64,000 nucleotides of DNA from Turnera subulata (lineage: Eukaryota; Streptophyta; Magnoliopsida; Malpighiales; Passifloraceae): NCBI GenBank assembly GCA_028386065.3, contig JAKUCV010005550.1, positions 1 through 64,000 on the forward strand. Direction: 5' to 3'. Below the pieces are notes generated by a model. That model searched no databases and was not told where the DNA came from. It saw only the letters and a program-made list of their open reading frames with translations. Shown here in pieces: positions 1 to 11,790 of this stretch (positions are counted from its first letter, which is position 1; each line of letters starts with the position of its first letter). Made by a program: the position numbers and the translations under genes.

Positions 1-288
1 TTATGTTTGAAAACATGCTAATGAATTGTATGATTGAAATGTGTTTTGTTTGAGCCAATGCCTAAGAGAAGTTGAGTGTTTTACCTTGTACAAATGGGTC
101 CTAACTTCTCTTGCTCTTCTTTGCACTTCAACTCTTGATCATATCTTCACTTGAATTCTTGATCACTTTGGTTGAGTACTTGTTTGCTTGATTTCTTTTA
201 TGATCTTGGTTATGATCTTGGTTATAATCTTGGTTTGTCATTTATCAAAACCTGTAATGAATGAACCATGAAGACATAGGTTCTAACA
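1..288 (-). repeat. candidate 3' LTR (partial) of the Copia element
   Basis: The plus strand ends at ttctaaca (288), so the minus-strand LTR would begin TGTTAGAACC. It sits next to a polypurine tract (tccccct, about 298-306). No coding is seen. The rest would lie left of the window. Its start does not resemble the start of the proposed 5' LTR beyond TGTTAG, so the assignment is tentative. Confidence 0.4.
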
Positions 289-710
289 AATATATGCTCC
301 CCCTATATAAAATATTTTTCTAATTTGACCATCTTTTCAAACGGTTACAGCATAAAGGAGCAGAAAACTAAATTTAAGACATAAAATTTAGAAGCCACAT
401 TATATTAAGGAAATGAACATGTCAAAACATAGATCCGCATGTTCCCGCAATAACCAAAAATTACTCCTAAAATCTCTCCCCCTTTTGGCATCACAAAAAG
501 TACAACAAGGATAGACAGATTGGCACCAAGAATGCCACAACAGAAATAACAGCAACAGATAACAGAGACAAGAATCAAATGAGTAGCAGATAAACATATT
601 GGCATCGAAGATACCACAACAGCCAGCAAAGTTCAAGAAACAGATAAACAAGCATAAAGAAAACACATGCATGATCCTAAGTGAGCTTCAGATCTGGATG
701 GCCATGGAAG
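289..710 (-). other. 3' untranslated region with polypurine tracts
   Basis: No credible gene. On the minus strand there are two purine runs, one beside the candidate LTR (about 298-306) and one at about 474-490 next to GATGCCAAAAG. The second resembles the G-rich motif repeated in SIRE-like 3' regions. Small ORFs here are chance. Confidence 0.5.
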
Positions 711-2243
711 TCAGACACTAGCAGATTTCTGATCAGACGAGGAATCAGATGACTCATTATCCTCATTAGTAGTCTCAACAGCATTCTCAGCAAGCATCAA
801 ATCAAGCTGTGCTTTCTCCATCTCCATGAGCTTTCTCATCATACTTTTAAGCTCAAATAGCTCCTCTTTAACATCCCTCATCTCCTCAGTCAAAGCCTCA
901 ACGCGGGCATCCTTAGAGGTGCTTGGATGAACTACATAGAATACCCCATGCATATTCTTTTTAAGCTTCATTTTGCTAAGAGTCGTTGTACATATTGACT
1001 CACCAGGAACAGGATGATGCGCATTGGTGGGATTCACACCAAAATTTTGAGCAATGAAGGAGATGAGATTACCATAAGGACGAGCAGAAGAAAGCCAAAG
1101 ATGATGGAAAATGGTGAAGGCATAGTCCACAGGGCTATTTATGAGCAGACTTCCTAAGAGCCACATGTCATATGTCTTGAGCAGATTTTGGTGACCGTTG
1201 CGAGGGATCAAGACTCTTGTGATGAAATAGAGAACCATCATGTGCTCAGCCGAGAGATCCTGATACTCACCCTTCTTAGTAGATTGCCCAAAAAGGATTT
1301 TTCTTTGCTCAGATACACTGGGTGTGTCGGGCACATTAACCGGATTACCAGAACCGGTGTTATAATACCTAACAGATCCCTTTCTCAAGTTCAACAACTT
1401 CCTAATCAATTTGGCATCTATACAAACAGAAATGCCACAAATCGTGCTTTCCAAACAAACGGTGTTTCCTCTATCATCTTGCTTGGGTATCATATTTAAA
1501 TGAAAATCTTGAATAAGAGATTCATATGCTGATACCTTAAGTGTGGCCAGTGTGGTGAGTTGAGCATGTTCCACAATTTCCTCAACTGTAGACCCGGTTA
1601 AATCCTCGAAATGCACAGAGACCGATTTCAAGAATTTGAACTTGTTACCCACAATACCAGTGGGATCCTTTGCATCTTCAACAACATCTTTTCCTTTCTT
1701 TTTGGATCTTGAGAGCTTTCCTGACTTACTGACATGCTTAACAGTAGGCTCATGACATTCTTCACTTTCAGAACCCTCACCTTCATCTTGAGCCTCAATT
1801 AATATATACCCCGTTATTCCTTCGGGGGCTATTTCAGGGATTATCTCATCCTCATCATCAGATTCAGCAATCTCATATGTCACCTTCTCTTTTCCTTTTC
1901 TGGACATTGGACCTCTTAGGCGCTGTTGCTGAGTGCTGCTGCAAAGATTATGTTTTGGCATTACAGAAGCCATAAGCTTTTCAGGGCAAGTGGACTTCTT
2001 AGTGACAGTGGTTTTGGCTTTCTTAGATGGGTATTTTTGAGCCAGGTAAATATCATCAACTGAAATGGTTTTCTCAGAGAAATTTCTAGGGTTCTTTGGT
2101 TGGTCTTCAGGAGTAAGGTCGAGAGGGATTCTAGAAGGAATTTCGATAGGGTTTGGGGTAATCAAAGAGGGTTGCTTTTGAATAAGTTCTCTCACTTTGG
2201 CTTGCTTTTCTTGGTCGAGTTCTTTCACAAAGTGGTCAATCAT
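711..2243 (-). CDS. extra ORF downstream of copia pol (plant transposon-protein type)
   Basis: Intact 510-codon ORF from ATG at 2243. It lies in the position of the envelope-like gene of SIRE elements, but I see no signal peptide or membrane segment. The N-terminal 200 residues are charged and low-complexity with lysine/serine-rich stretches (for example SRSKKKGKDVVED) and acidic runs, which would fit a nuclear protein. Residues about 220-430 form a globular region similar in style to the domain often annotated as putative plant transposon protein, with segments such as LRKGSVRYYN and SPVDYAFTIFHHLW. The C-terminus holds a heptad-like coiled coil (MRDVKEELFELKSMMRKLME) and an acidic tail. Its molecular role is unknown. 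It is open while gag and pol are broken. Confidence 0.65.
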   Translation of the reverse strand: MIDHFVKELDQEKQAKVRELIQKQPSLITPNPIEIPSRIPLDLTPEDQPKNPRNFSEKTISVDDIYLAQKYPSKKAKTTVTKKSTCPEKLMASVMPKHNLCSSTQQQRLRGPMSRKGKEKVTYEIAESDDEDEIIPEIAPEGITGYILIEAQDEGEGSESEECHEPTVKHVSKSGKLSRSKKKGKDVVEDAKDPTGIVGNKFKFLKSVSVHFEDLTGSTVEEIVEHAQLTTLATLKVSAYESLIQDFHLNMIPKQDDRGNTVCLESTICGISVCIDAKLIRKLLNLRKGSVRYYNTGSGNPVNVPDTPSVSEQRKILFGQSTKKGEYQDLSAEHMMVLYFITRVLIPRNGHQNLLKTYDMWLLGSLLINSPVDYAFTIFHHLWLSSARPYGNLISFIAQNFGVNPTNAHHPVPGESICTTTLSKMKLKKNMHGVFYVVHPSTSKDARVEALTEEMRDVKEELFELKSMMRKLMEMEKAQLDLMLAENAVETTNEDNESSDSSSDQKSASV

Positions 2244-2275
2244 AAGTTTTCTCTTTAGAGCTCAGAATTTTGTTT

Positions 2276-2596
2276 ACTCAATAGGGTCAGTGAGGTCTGG
2301 TGGAGTTCGAATTTGAGCTATGAATTGATCTGTGGAGGCTGCAATATTCTCAAGAGTTTTTGCAGCCTCTTGGTCAGTGATCGGTGTAGAAGGGTTAGAA
2401 GAAGTAGAGGACATCTTTGGAGAGGACATTTTCTCTTTTTAGGTGATTTTGGCAAAGAGTTTGAAGGTCTGGTGGAAGGATTTGATGGAGGAGGTTTCGA
2501 GTTTCTAGTAACCCGAGTTGTGGAGTTCTTTAAGGTAGTGGGAATTATAGGGATTTCGGTGTTGGAGAACTTGGCAGCAACCTTTGTTCTTCCCAT
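2276..2596 (-). pseudogene. degraded N-terminal part of the extra ORF
   Basis: An ATG at 2596 opens a frame beginning MGRTKVAAK, rich in proline, serine and lysine (PKKRK). After about 2430 the plausible coding passes to another frame (reading ITDQEAAKTLENIAAS) and meets a stop near 2277, just upstream of the 510-codon ORF. I infer that the ancestral ORF started here and lost about 100 codons to a frameshift and a stop. It could instead be a separate small leader ORF. Confidence 0.4.
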
Positions 2597-3082
2597 ATCT
2601 GGTAACGACTAATTGTAGGGAAGCGATGGCTATAATTTCGGGGTGAGGTGATGGTTGGATAAGGAAGGAGGTTATGTAGTGTAAGTGGGTTGCCGTTTTT
2701 ATCCATTGGTTTAAAGGAGTTTTATGACATCTATAACACTCAACCATAAAGTCTGATAGGCAACGGTTATCTCCCCGGCAATCTAGCTCACTGTCCAAGG
2801 CAACACTGTAGCTATTTTTTAATCCACTTGCACCCAATGTCAGGTCCGTGAAGATTATTTTATTCTTCATAACACAACTTTTATTATAATAGTCTCGAAG
2901 ATGCCAAATCATCCAGATTCTTTTTCTGACCATTAACCCACTTTGTGTAGACTTCTAGCCCATCTTTTTTAGGCTCATCACAGCTCAGATTTTCTAAGTG
3001 ATATGCGTGTGTCTTGTATGTATGTTATATGTTCAAGATAGTCAGAAAATATACCTGGAAAGTCTTGAAATTAAGGAACATT
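2597..3082. other. spacer between pol and the extra ORF
   Basis: No convincing coding on either strand. A minus ORF over 2505-2933 has no recognisable composition. Treated as retrotransposon untranslated sequence. Confidence 0.5.
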
Positions 3083-6000
3083 TCACATACCTAGCTCCAA
3101 CCGAATTTTTGCAAATTGTTCTTCCTTCAAAGGTTTTGTGAATATATCTACAAGCTGCCTCTCGATTGTGACAAAATCAAGTGTTATATCTTTCTTAAGC
3201 ACATGAACTCTGATAAAATGGTGCCTTATTTCTATGTGTTTAGTTCTTGAGTGTTGAATAGGGTTCTTTGTCTAATTTATGGCACTTGAACTGCCACATA
3301 GAATAGGGATGGCATCAAATTTTAAACCATAGTCTAGTAAAGTTTGTTTCATCCAAAGAAGTTGTGCACAACAGGATCCTGTAGCTACATATTCATCTTC
3401 AGTTGTAGATGTAGCCACTGAATTTTGTTTCTTACTAGACCAAGAGACTAAAGAATTTCCTAAAAATTGACGTCCCACTAGTACTTTTCCTATCAAGCAT
3501 GCATCCAGCAAAGTCAGCATCAGAATATCCTATTAAATTAAAGGATTCAACATTGGGATACCAAAGACCTAAAGAGGTTGTCCTACTTAGGTACTTAAAA
3601 ATCCTTTTAATAGCCCTCAAATGAGATTTCTTGGGACATGCTTGAAAACGAGCACACAATCACACACTAAACATAATGTCACGTCTAGATGCAGTAAGAT
3701 AGAGGAGACTTCCAATCATACCTCTATATTTCTTGATGTCCACATCTTTAACAGATTCATCTTTATCAAGCTTTGTTGTTGTGCTCATAGGAGTTGGACT
3801 CACTTTGGCGTCTGACATGCCAAAATGTTTGAGTAGCCCTTTTGTGTACTTGGATTGGCCAATGAAGATCCCATCATCAAATTGTTTTATTTGGAATCCG
3901 AGAAAGAAATTAAGTTCACCCATCATGCTCATCTCGAATTCACTGTGCATTAGTTTTTCAAAATCTTGACATAAAGCATCATCAGTAGCACCAAACAATA
4001 TATCATCAATGTAGATTTGTACTATGATAAGATCATTCTTTTGGTGTTTCACAAAAAGTGTAGAATCAACTTTACCTCTAACAAAATTGTGTGAGAGAAG
4101 AAATGTACTTAACCTGTCATACCATGCCCTTGGAGCTTGCTTGAATCCATACAAGGCCTTTTTAAGCTTATACACATGATTTGGATGCTCATTCAAATCC
4201 GGGAGGTTGCTCCACATACACTTCCTCCATGATTACACCATTTAGAAAGGCACTCTTTACATCCATTTGATAGAGCTTGAAGGACTTGTAGGATGCAAAG
4301 GCAAGTAGCATTCTAATAGACTCAAGGCGAGCTACGGGTGCAAAAGTTTCATCAAAGTCAGTTCGTTCCTCTTGATTGTAGCCTTATGCCACCAGCCTTG
4401 CCTTGTTCCTTGTCACATTTCCAGCCTCATCTAATTTGTTCCTAAACACCCATTTGGTTCCAATTATTGGATAATTGGTGGGTTTAGGAACTAATTTCCA
4501 TACATCACTTTTCTCAAATTGATTGAGCTCTTCTTGCATAGCCATCACCCAATTTTCATCATTAATAGCATCATTGATGTTTTTGGGCTCAATTTGTGAC
4601 ATAAAGGTCTGATGAGAATTCAAATTACGTAAGGAGGATCTTGTGGTTACGCCTTTAGATGGATCACTAATAATAGCACTGGTTGAAAGCCCTTTTGGCA
4701 CATTCAATGCAAAGTGTCAGGAATAACGGATGGTGTAGATTGCGGGTTGGTTTCATTTGAAATTTCATTGACACTTGGCACACTTCTTCCTTTTCAATTT
4801 CAGTAGAATTTTCAGGATTAATTTCTCCTGGTTGTTGATCTTAACTAATCACATTCTCAACGTCATCACCATTGTTAGTTGAATCAAGTTCATCAAATAC
4901 AACATGGATTGATTCCTCAACAATAAGGTTTCATTGTAGACCCTATATGCTTTAGTTCTAGTTGAGTATCCAAGAAGCACACCCTCATCAGATTTAGCAT
5001 CAAATTTTCCTAAAGAGTCCTTAGTATTTAGAATGAAGCATTTTGACCCGAAGATTTTGAAGTAACTTATATTTGGTTTTCTATCATGGCAAAGCTCATA
5101 TGGTGTTTTCTCAAATTGTGATCTAATAGTTACTCTATTCAAAATATAACAAGCAGTGTTTATAGCTTCAGCCCAAAAATAGGTTGGCAAAGATTGTTCA
5201 TTTAGCATTGTTCTAGCCATCTCTTGTAGAGTTCGGTTTTTCCTCTCAACTACCCCATTTTGTTGGGGAGTTCTAGGAGCCGAGAATGTGTGCTCAATTC
5301 CATGCTCTTTACAAAAAAAGATTAAAAACTAGGTTATCAAATTCACCACCATGATCACTCCTAATCTTAGTTATTTTGTAGCTTTTTTCATTTTGAAGTT
5401 TTCTCACTAAAGCTCCAAATTCATAAAGTGCATGATCCTTTTGTGAAAGAAAGATAACCCATGTAAAACGAGAGTAGTCATCGACAATAACAAAAGTATA
5501 ACACTTACCTCCAAGACTTACCACTTTAATAGGTCTAAAGAGATCAAGGTGTAGTAGCTCAAGTGGTTTGGTGTGGAGATGCACTTTTTAGGCTTAAAAG
5601 AGCTTTTGACTTGCTTTTCTATTTGGCATGAATGACATACCTTCTCTTTTTCAAACTTCAACATAGGCAGTCCTCTCACAAGTTCTTTCTTTTGAAAATT
5701 GCAATTAGCTCATGATGTGCATGCCCCAATCTTCTATGCCATAGTTCAGGAGTTTCTGTTCTAACATTCAAACACTTGTTTTTCGGATTAGTGACATTAA
5801 TCATATTAATCGAATACAAGTTTCCTTGTCTTTTTCCAACTAACAAAGTTTGGTTATCAACATTGTTTGTTACTAAGCACTTGTTAGATTCAAAAATTAC
5901 TTTGTATCCACGGGCACACAACTGACTTATGCTAAGTAAATTGAATTTAAGATTTTCAACCAACAAAACATGCTCAATGGTTGGATCCTTACCGACATTA

Positions 6001-6125
6001 CCGATACCCAATACCTTTCCTTTCGATTTGTCACCGAAGGTGATAGAACCTTTACTTCTCGGATTCAAGGATGAAAACTTGGACATATCACCCGTCATAT
6101 GTCTTGAGCACCCACTATCAAGCAC
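3083..6125 (-). pseudogene. copia pol: protease, integrase, RT, RNase H, broken
   Basis: Starting at high coordinates, the protease motif is MLDSGCSRHMTGD (about 6120). A GAG-preintegrase segment with LWHRRLGHAHHE follows (about 5740). The integrase core contains FVIVDDYSRFTW and IRSDHGGEFDN (5309-5584), then the integrase C-terminal part (4849-5220). RT begins with ENWVMAMQEELNQFEKSDVW (about 4600) and has the catalytic IYIDDILFGA (about 4010). RNase H has STTEDEYVATGSCC (about 3390). Coding continues to a stop at 3083 after an internal stop at 3272. At least five frame breaks or stops separate these blocks, so no complete polyprotein is made. Confidence 0.88.
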
Positions 6126-7812
6126 CCATTCATCCCACTTGACCTATTACAATATCAAGTTTCAGGTACCTAGACATGCTTGGGTCCTTACAAATTAGTT
6201 TTGGTACCTTTGGGTACCCACATGAATTTTATAGGACAATGCTTGTTCCTAAAGATACAATCTTTTATCTTGTGTCCATTTCTCTTGCAATAGTGACAAG
6301 TGATACTATAATTAGATGCTGGACTAATAAAATTAGTTTCATGATGCTTTTTAGACTTTCATTCTTTTGAAAAAGATTTTGGTTTTTCTTGTTTTTCAAA
6401 TACATGATGTGTAACACCTAGTCCAACCTTTTGTAGTGTATGCCTTTTTTGACTTAGAATCATGTCTAGACTTTTACTACCATGATCAAATTTTTCAAGC
6501 ATGATTTTCAGAGAACCCACAGTCGTTTTCAGATTCATATTCTCATATGCAAGTTGTGTGTTTTCTTCTTTACATATAAGAATTTGTCGCTCAAGTTCCT
6601 TTTGTGACTTAGCAAGAGTTTCTCTATCCGCTTTGGTGTCTTCAAAGCCATTATTGCATAAAGTCAGATTTTTAGCCATTTCTTCATTTTTGATTATGCA
6701 CTCTTTCTTTTTAGATTCTAATTGTTCAATCTTTCTTTTTAATACTTTGTTTGTCTTAGCCATGGCTTTAAAACTTTCATATAACTCATCATATGCATCA
6801 TGCAGTTCATCAAAGGAAAAATTAGATGAGTTAGAATGATTTACCTCATTTTTTTCTTGAGCCATAAGACAAAGGTTTGCGCACTCTTCATCGTCTGATT
6901 CATCATCTGAATCGAGGTCATCCCATGCTGCCATTGCCTTCTTTCCTTTGTTCTTGAGGTTGACGAACTTAGATTTCCTTATATTGGCACATTCGGCCTT
7001 GATGTGCCCAGGTTGATTGCATCCAAAACACAAAAGTTGCTCTTTCTTTGATTCATCAATTTTTACTCCTTTAAAGTTTCTTCCCTTTAGATTTTTCTTT
7101 TTCAGAAACTTGACAAATCTTCCTGTAATTAGATCAACATCCGGATCACTCTCTGAATCACTCTCATATGAGGATTTAAGAGTAATATCCTTCTTTTTCT
7201 TTGGTTTTTCTTCAAACTTTGACCTATGAACAATGAGACTTCCCATTAGATCATTGTAGGTGAGAGTGTTCATGTCTTTGGCTTCCTCAATGACAGTGAC
7301 TTTTGGTTCCCACTCAGTAGGAAGAGGTCGAAGAATTTTTGTTACCTTTTCCTTGTTTGTAATGGTCTTGCCAAGACAACCTAAGTTGTTGCATAAGATA
7401 ACGAATCTTGTATCAAGTTCTTGAATGGTTTCTTCAGGCAACATCTGGAATAGCTCAAACTCTCTCATCATTCGATTCAACTTTGATTCCTTGACTTGGT
7501 TCCTTCATGTGCAGTGCATAAAGTGCTCCAAATTGCAAGTGCAGTTTCACATGACCTAACTCTTTCAAATTCAGCTTGACTGATGCCACAAAGGAGTGCA
7601 TTCTTTGCTTGGGCATCTAGTTTAGCTTTCTTCATTTCAACTTCACTCCAGAACTTCATTTCCTTGGATGGACGTGAGTAAGGTGAATTCACAACTTCCC
7701 ACATCTCTAGATCCTTTCCTTCAAGAAAGGTCTCCAAGCGAAACTTCCAATGATCAAAGTTGAGACCATTGAAGAATGGTGCATTGCTGATGTTGTTTCC
7801 CTCAAATGCCAT
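6126..7812 (-). pseudogene. copia gag with CCHC zinc knuckles, frameshifted
   Basis: ATG at 7812 begins MAFEGNNISNAPFFNGLNFD, the usual start of a copia capsid (DUF4219/UBN2 type). The frame changes at about 7478, where a second block continues through the UBN2 region (LPEETIQELDTRF). It then carries a zinc knuckle CFGCNQPGHIKAEC (about 7000), an acidic stretch and a long coiled coil ending near 6359. A second CX2CX4HX4C knuckle (CHYCKRNGHKIKDC) is readable near 6260-6300 in another frame. Gag would form the virus-like particle and bind RNA. The frameshift and later stops make this copy defective. Confidence 0.85.
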
Positions 7813-7854
7813 GATCTTATCTCCTAGAGGTTAATCCACAAATGGAGATTCCTT

Positions 7855-7866
7855 GCTCCACTACCA
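7855..7866 (-). promoter_or_regulatory. primer binding site, diverged initiator-Met tRNA type
   Basis: Just inside the 5' LTR the minus strand reads TGGTAGTGGAGC. The usual copia site TGGTATCAGAGC pairs with initiator methionine tRNA; 9 of 12 positions agree. Confidence 0.55.
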
Positions 7867-7868
7867 AT

Positions 7869-8789
7869 TGTTGGCCCAAAAGTGGCTAAGAGGGGGATGA
7901 ATTAGCCTTGCTGATTGAAACCTAATTTGGCGTCACAGATACCAAACTGTTTTTCTCTCTGAAATTGTGTTTATGACTACTAATGAACTCACTAATTAAC
8001 ATGCAAGAGAAAAATGGTTAGAGAAAATATGACATAGAATTTATAGTGGTTCGCCACACAGGACTACCTCCACTACTCAAGGATCCTCCCTTGAGATTTC
8101 TAACTCACTCTTATTATGGTTTTTCACGGGTTTAACCACTAACCTATAATACAAGTTTTTCCTTTAGGCTCAACTCAAACCTTACACACTCACCACAAAG
8201 CTTTCCCGAGCTTTGCTTTACACAAACCTTTTTTATACAGAAGCTATTTCTAAGTACAACAACTTTTCTCTTCAAATATTGGCTCATAATGAATGAACTA
8301 AGAAAAGTTTTTATCTCTCTCTCTTTGCTTGACTTGAGAACTGCAAGTGCATTAACTTTGCTTGAATTCAAATTCTCGGTTTTAGCAGCTGTAAAGTTCT
8401 CCTTGAATCAGCATCCCTTTATATAGACAAGTTGAATGGTTTTCAATTCAAAAGATCCGTTAGCTGTCCCTTTCACTCCAGCCCGTTTCATCGTCAGAGG
8501 TGCCAGAATGTCAACGGTCTTCTTCCCTGTTGTCCCTTTCACGGTTTGGCACGAGACACACCAGACTGCAGCTTTTTTTCATTTATGCCATTGTTTCGCA
8601 TAATGCTAGGTTGGTCCTAGGAAGTTTGAATTCAGCTGTCTTTTCATCTGTTTAAGGTTGCTTTAATCATAGGAACAATCCCTAAAAATGATAGGTACTA
8701 GGTTTATTGACCAATGCCATTAGGGATTAAACAAACATGAGTGGCATGGGAGTTTGCACATGAAAGCGACACTTCATGCTCCACTAACA
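7869..8789 (-). repeat. candidate 5' LTR of the Copia element
   Basis: Bounded on the plus strand by tgttggccc (7869) beside the primer site and by a candidate end ctaaca (8789). The minus strand holds a TATA box (TATATAAAG, 8417-8425). The inner end is well supported by the primer site; the outer end is inferred only from a TG/CA terminus. Confidence 0.55.
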
Positions 8790-10006
8790 CTAAAACCCAA
8801 TTCCACTAGCTCATCATCTAAGGCTGATTGTGATGTTTAAATAACGGATTGGCACCATGTGAGCTGCAATTCTTGGTTAGATAAAACACATGCTATACAT
8901 ACATAGATTTGTCATTTTCAAAACCAAGCTAGCTTATATAAAATAATGTGTTAGTCATTAGTATAATCAAATGTATATTTTAATGTCATGATCAATGTGT
9001 TGATTTAATGTAGGCATTATGATTATAAGCTCAATTAATTAGTCTTAGTATTTTCCTAATCATCATCCGATTCACACTCCCTCCCCCTTTCATTTTTTTT
9101 CCCTTGATTTTTTAATTGTAAGAGGTGTGTGTGGTCTTTATAGCTTTGGTTAATAATAAATTTTTTTTAGCCCCAAAAGTATGTTTTGTGTTTACTGCAA
9201 GAACTTGCAACCTTTTCCTAACACTTGCTTAAAACACTCAATGTAATTAAAAAATATTAGTAGTATATATAATCTTCTTTTCCTTCTGTATCTAACTTTA
9301 GAGATATATATATTTTTTCTATAGTTTAAACCAACCATCTTTTTAGCATTTTCTTTTAAAATAGTCCCAAATTTTATTTATAAGTTATGCAAAATCATAA
9401 ATTATTTTAAGAGACTATTAGTAATAAGACGTACATTTTTTCTAAAAAAGAACACTTATGTAACATTTACTTTAAGAATAAAAATTATTTTTTTATTTTT
9501 TTAATCTATAACAATATTTCTGTGACTTTTACTTTAGAAAAAAATTATAGCATATCAGTAAAATCGATGAGGTGAGGGCCTCATGTGCGACAAGTAGTCT
9601 TTTTAACCTTCACAACTCAGAACAGATAAAACTCAAACTTCATATGTAAAATTAATATCAAATATTTTTTTAATTAATTTTAAAAATTATATCTTTTTTA
9701 GTAGATCCCCACCATGAGCAACAATATTTACAAGTTTTTTTGAGTATTTAATATATTAATTTACAACAATCATTCACATATTAATTTAAAACAATCAAGT
9801 TAGTAAAGTTTGGCATTTCATGTATGTGAATATTCTTAAGGAATTCATATATATAAATATTAAGTTGTGTTACTTTGATATTTTTCCATTCTTTGAGATT
9901 CGTTTAATTATTTAACTACACCGTGTGGTTATCATACGAGAAGTATGCAGAATCAAAAGGAGAGAATATTAGCCGCAACTAGGATTTGGAGAAGGGGGTG
10001 ATATAG
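8790..10006. other. AT-rich intergenic DNA
   Basis: Strongly AT-rich with many homopolymer runs. No ORF of note, no RNA gene and no paired termini were seen. Confidence 0.6.
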
Positions 10007-10265
10007 TGGGTTTAACAGCTTTTATGTACGTGGAGTTTCTTATGTGTTCCGTTTATTTATCCCGGAGTTTTCATGTTTTTTTAATGTACCCCGAGATTCA
10101 ATTTTTGTCCTTTTTATTTGCCCTGAATGTTTAACTTGGAGTAAATAAAAGGAAAAAAAACTAAAATTTAAGATACATAGGATAGGTAAAAAGGACAAGA
10201 AAACTTCAAGATATATGAACAGGACAAAAAGAAAACGCTAGGTACATAAAAGGTGTTAAACCACA
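10007..10265. mobile_element. foldback MITE with TATAG target duplication
   Basis: The left end TGGGTTTAACAGCTTTTATG and the inverted right end TGTGGTTTAACACCTTTTAT form long imperfect inverted repeats that stay similar for about 70 bp. TATAG flanks both sides (10002-10006 and 10266-10270). There is no coding. The superfamily is undecided. Confidence 0.55.
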
Positions 10266-11029
10266 TATAGTAAAAAACTGGCATACCATATAGATTCAAA
10301 AATAACTTTAAATTATTTTGCACATGATTAAAGTACATTATGAAAAGTGTTTATGAGAGTAATACTCTCCTTTTCCTAATTAAAATTTTTTAGTGAATGG
10401 AGGCTAACATCTTTATTTTCTTGATTTGACCAATATTATAGGATTTCAGATTAAAAACAACAAAAACAACATAATGGGATTTTGGATTAATAAAAAAGAT
10501 ATTAGTATTTTTAGTATATTTGAAATGATATTTTTTAATGAAAAAAAACCTTTTTTTTCATCCATATCGAGTTACATTATAGAATTTTGCAGATTGTGAT
10601 GAGATTTGTAAAAAAAATATTCAAAGTTTCAGAATTATTTTTTAAAATGGGCATATTGTTTTTTTTTTTACTAAGATGGGCGTATTGGTCAAAATATGAA
10701 TATATACAGGTTAAAATTTATAGATTAAGTTAATTTTTTTTAAAATTTGGTGATTAAATAATATCTTCTAAATATTGGCTACTTTAATTATGATCTTCAT
10801 TTTTTATTAAAAAAATAATGTATATTTTTTGTGTTATACACTAAAATCACTTTATTCGATATTGTAAAAAACTTTAATTTACTAAAGTTTTTAGTACACA
10901 CATAAATTTTTTGGCTTGATACTAAATGGACACTAATCCTATCCAGTAGAGCAAATAAATAATTGACTTGAGATTAAATAAGTACCAATCCTATTAAATA
11001 AGAAAAATTAGAGGAAAAAAACTTAATTG
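10266..11029. other. AT-rich intergenic DNA, possible Helitron interior
   Basis: No gene recognised. If the Helitron 3' end at 11060 is real, some of this sequence is probably its non-coding interior; no 5' end was identified. Confidence 0.45.
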
Positions 11030-11060
11030 TCCCCTGCAGCAACGCCAGGGCATCACCTAG
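11030..11060 (+). mobile_element. Helitron 3' terminus
   Basis: A short hairpin (CCCTG 11032-11036 with CAGGG 11046-11050) stands ten bases before CTAG (11057-11060), followed by T. This matches plant Helitron 3' ends (hairpin, then CTRR, inserted before T). The 5' end was not found. Confidence 0.5.
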
Positions 11061-11065
11061 TATAC

Positions 11066-11646
11066 TAGACCTGGCAATTCGTGTTGTCGTGTCGGGTTCG
11101 TGTCGGGTTGAACAGGTAATCGGGTTCTAAATCTTCAACCCGACCCGACCCATTTAATAATCGTGTCGTGTCGTGTCCAACCCGTTTATTATCGTGTCGG
11201 GTTCGGGTTGACCCACGGGTTACCTATTAAGTCTAACAAGCATAAAAATGAGTTTGAAATTTTTCTATTTTGCGTATTTTTAAGCAAATAGGCATATAAT
11301 TAGTTTTTTTTATACATCAAATAAAATTATAAATTGCAAAATCATAATATAATAATATTTTAAAGCATTTATAGAAGTATTTTTGGATAATTTTAGTAAC
11401 TTTAGCCTTAAATATTGGATAAGTCTTATATTAAATCAGTAAAATATCTATACCCTAAATATAATCGGGTCATAAACAGGTACCTATCGGGTTGGCGGGT
11501 CAACCCACTACCTGACCTGCTAATTTTCGTGTCGTGTCGGGTCGACCCATTTAACTAAACGGGTTGGAAATCTCTGACCTATACCTGCTAATTTCGTGTC
11601 GGGTTCGTGTCGGGTTGTCGTGTCAATACCCGTTTTGCCAGGTCTA
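11066..11646. mobile_element. non-autonomous hAT element (MITE)
   Basis: Terminal inverted repeats tagacctggcaa and ttgccaggtcta, with a perfect 8-bp target duplication TAGTATAC at 11058-11065 and 11647-11654, the hAT size. The subterminal regions are full of short repeats of the type cgtgtcgggtt in both orientations, likely transposase-binding sites. No transposase is encoded. Confidence 0.85.
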
Positions 11647-11728
11647 TAGTATACTATAAAAGATCTGATTTTATACGCGGAGGAGATCGAGTAGTGCCAA
11701 TAATAATACAAAGGGTTACCTGGTTCAC

Positions 11729-11748
11729 TATATATATATATATATAAA
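11729..11748 (+). promoter_or_regulatory. TA tract with TATA box upstream of the F-box gene
   Basis: An alternating TA run ends in TATAAA (11743-11748), 43 bases before the F-box ATG. The spacing would give a very short leader, so this is a candidate core promoter only. Confidence 0.4.
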
Positions 11749-11790
11749 AATAAGTAAAACCCTAGTGATTTGTACACTGAAACAAAGAAT

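Larger units (their letters stand above)
1..8789 (-). mobile_element. SIRE-type Ty1/copia retrotransposon, decayed
   Basis: Reading on the minus strand, the order is candidate 5' LTR (7869-8789), primer site, gag, pol (protease, integrase, reverse transcriptase, RNase H), a long extra ORF, and a candidate 3' LTR cut by the window edge. Integrase before RT is the Ty1/copia order. The extra ORF after pol and a G-rich purine motif next to GATGCC suggest the SIRE/Maximus lineage. Gag and pol carry frameshifts and stops, so the copy is not autonomous. The starts of the two LTRs do not clearly match, so the outer limits are tentative. Confidence 0.8.

Noticed and set aside
711..2243. Envelope protein
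   Set aside because: No signal peptide, transmembrane segment or cleavage site is visible; only the position recalls an envelope gene.
11770..11790. Earlier start of the F-box ORF
   Set aside because: It is a TTG, not an ATG; the first ATG in frame is 11791.
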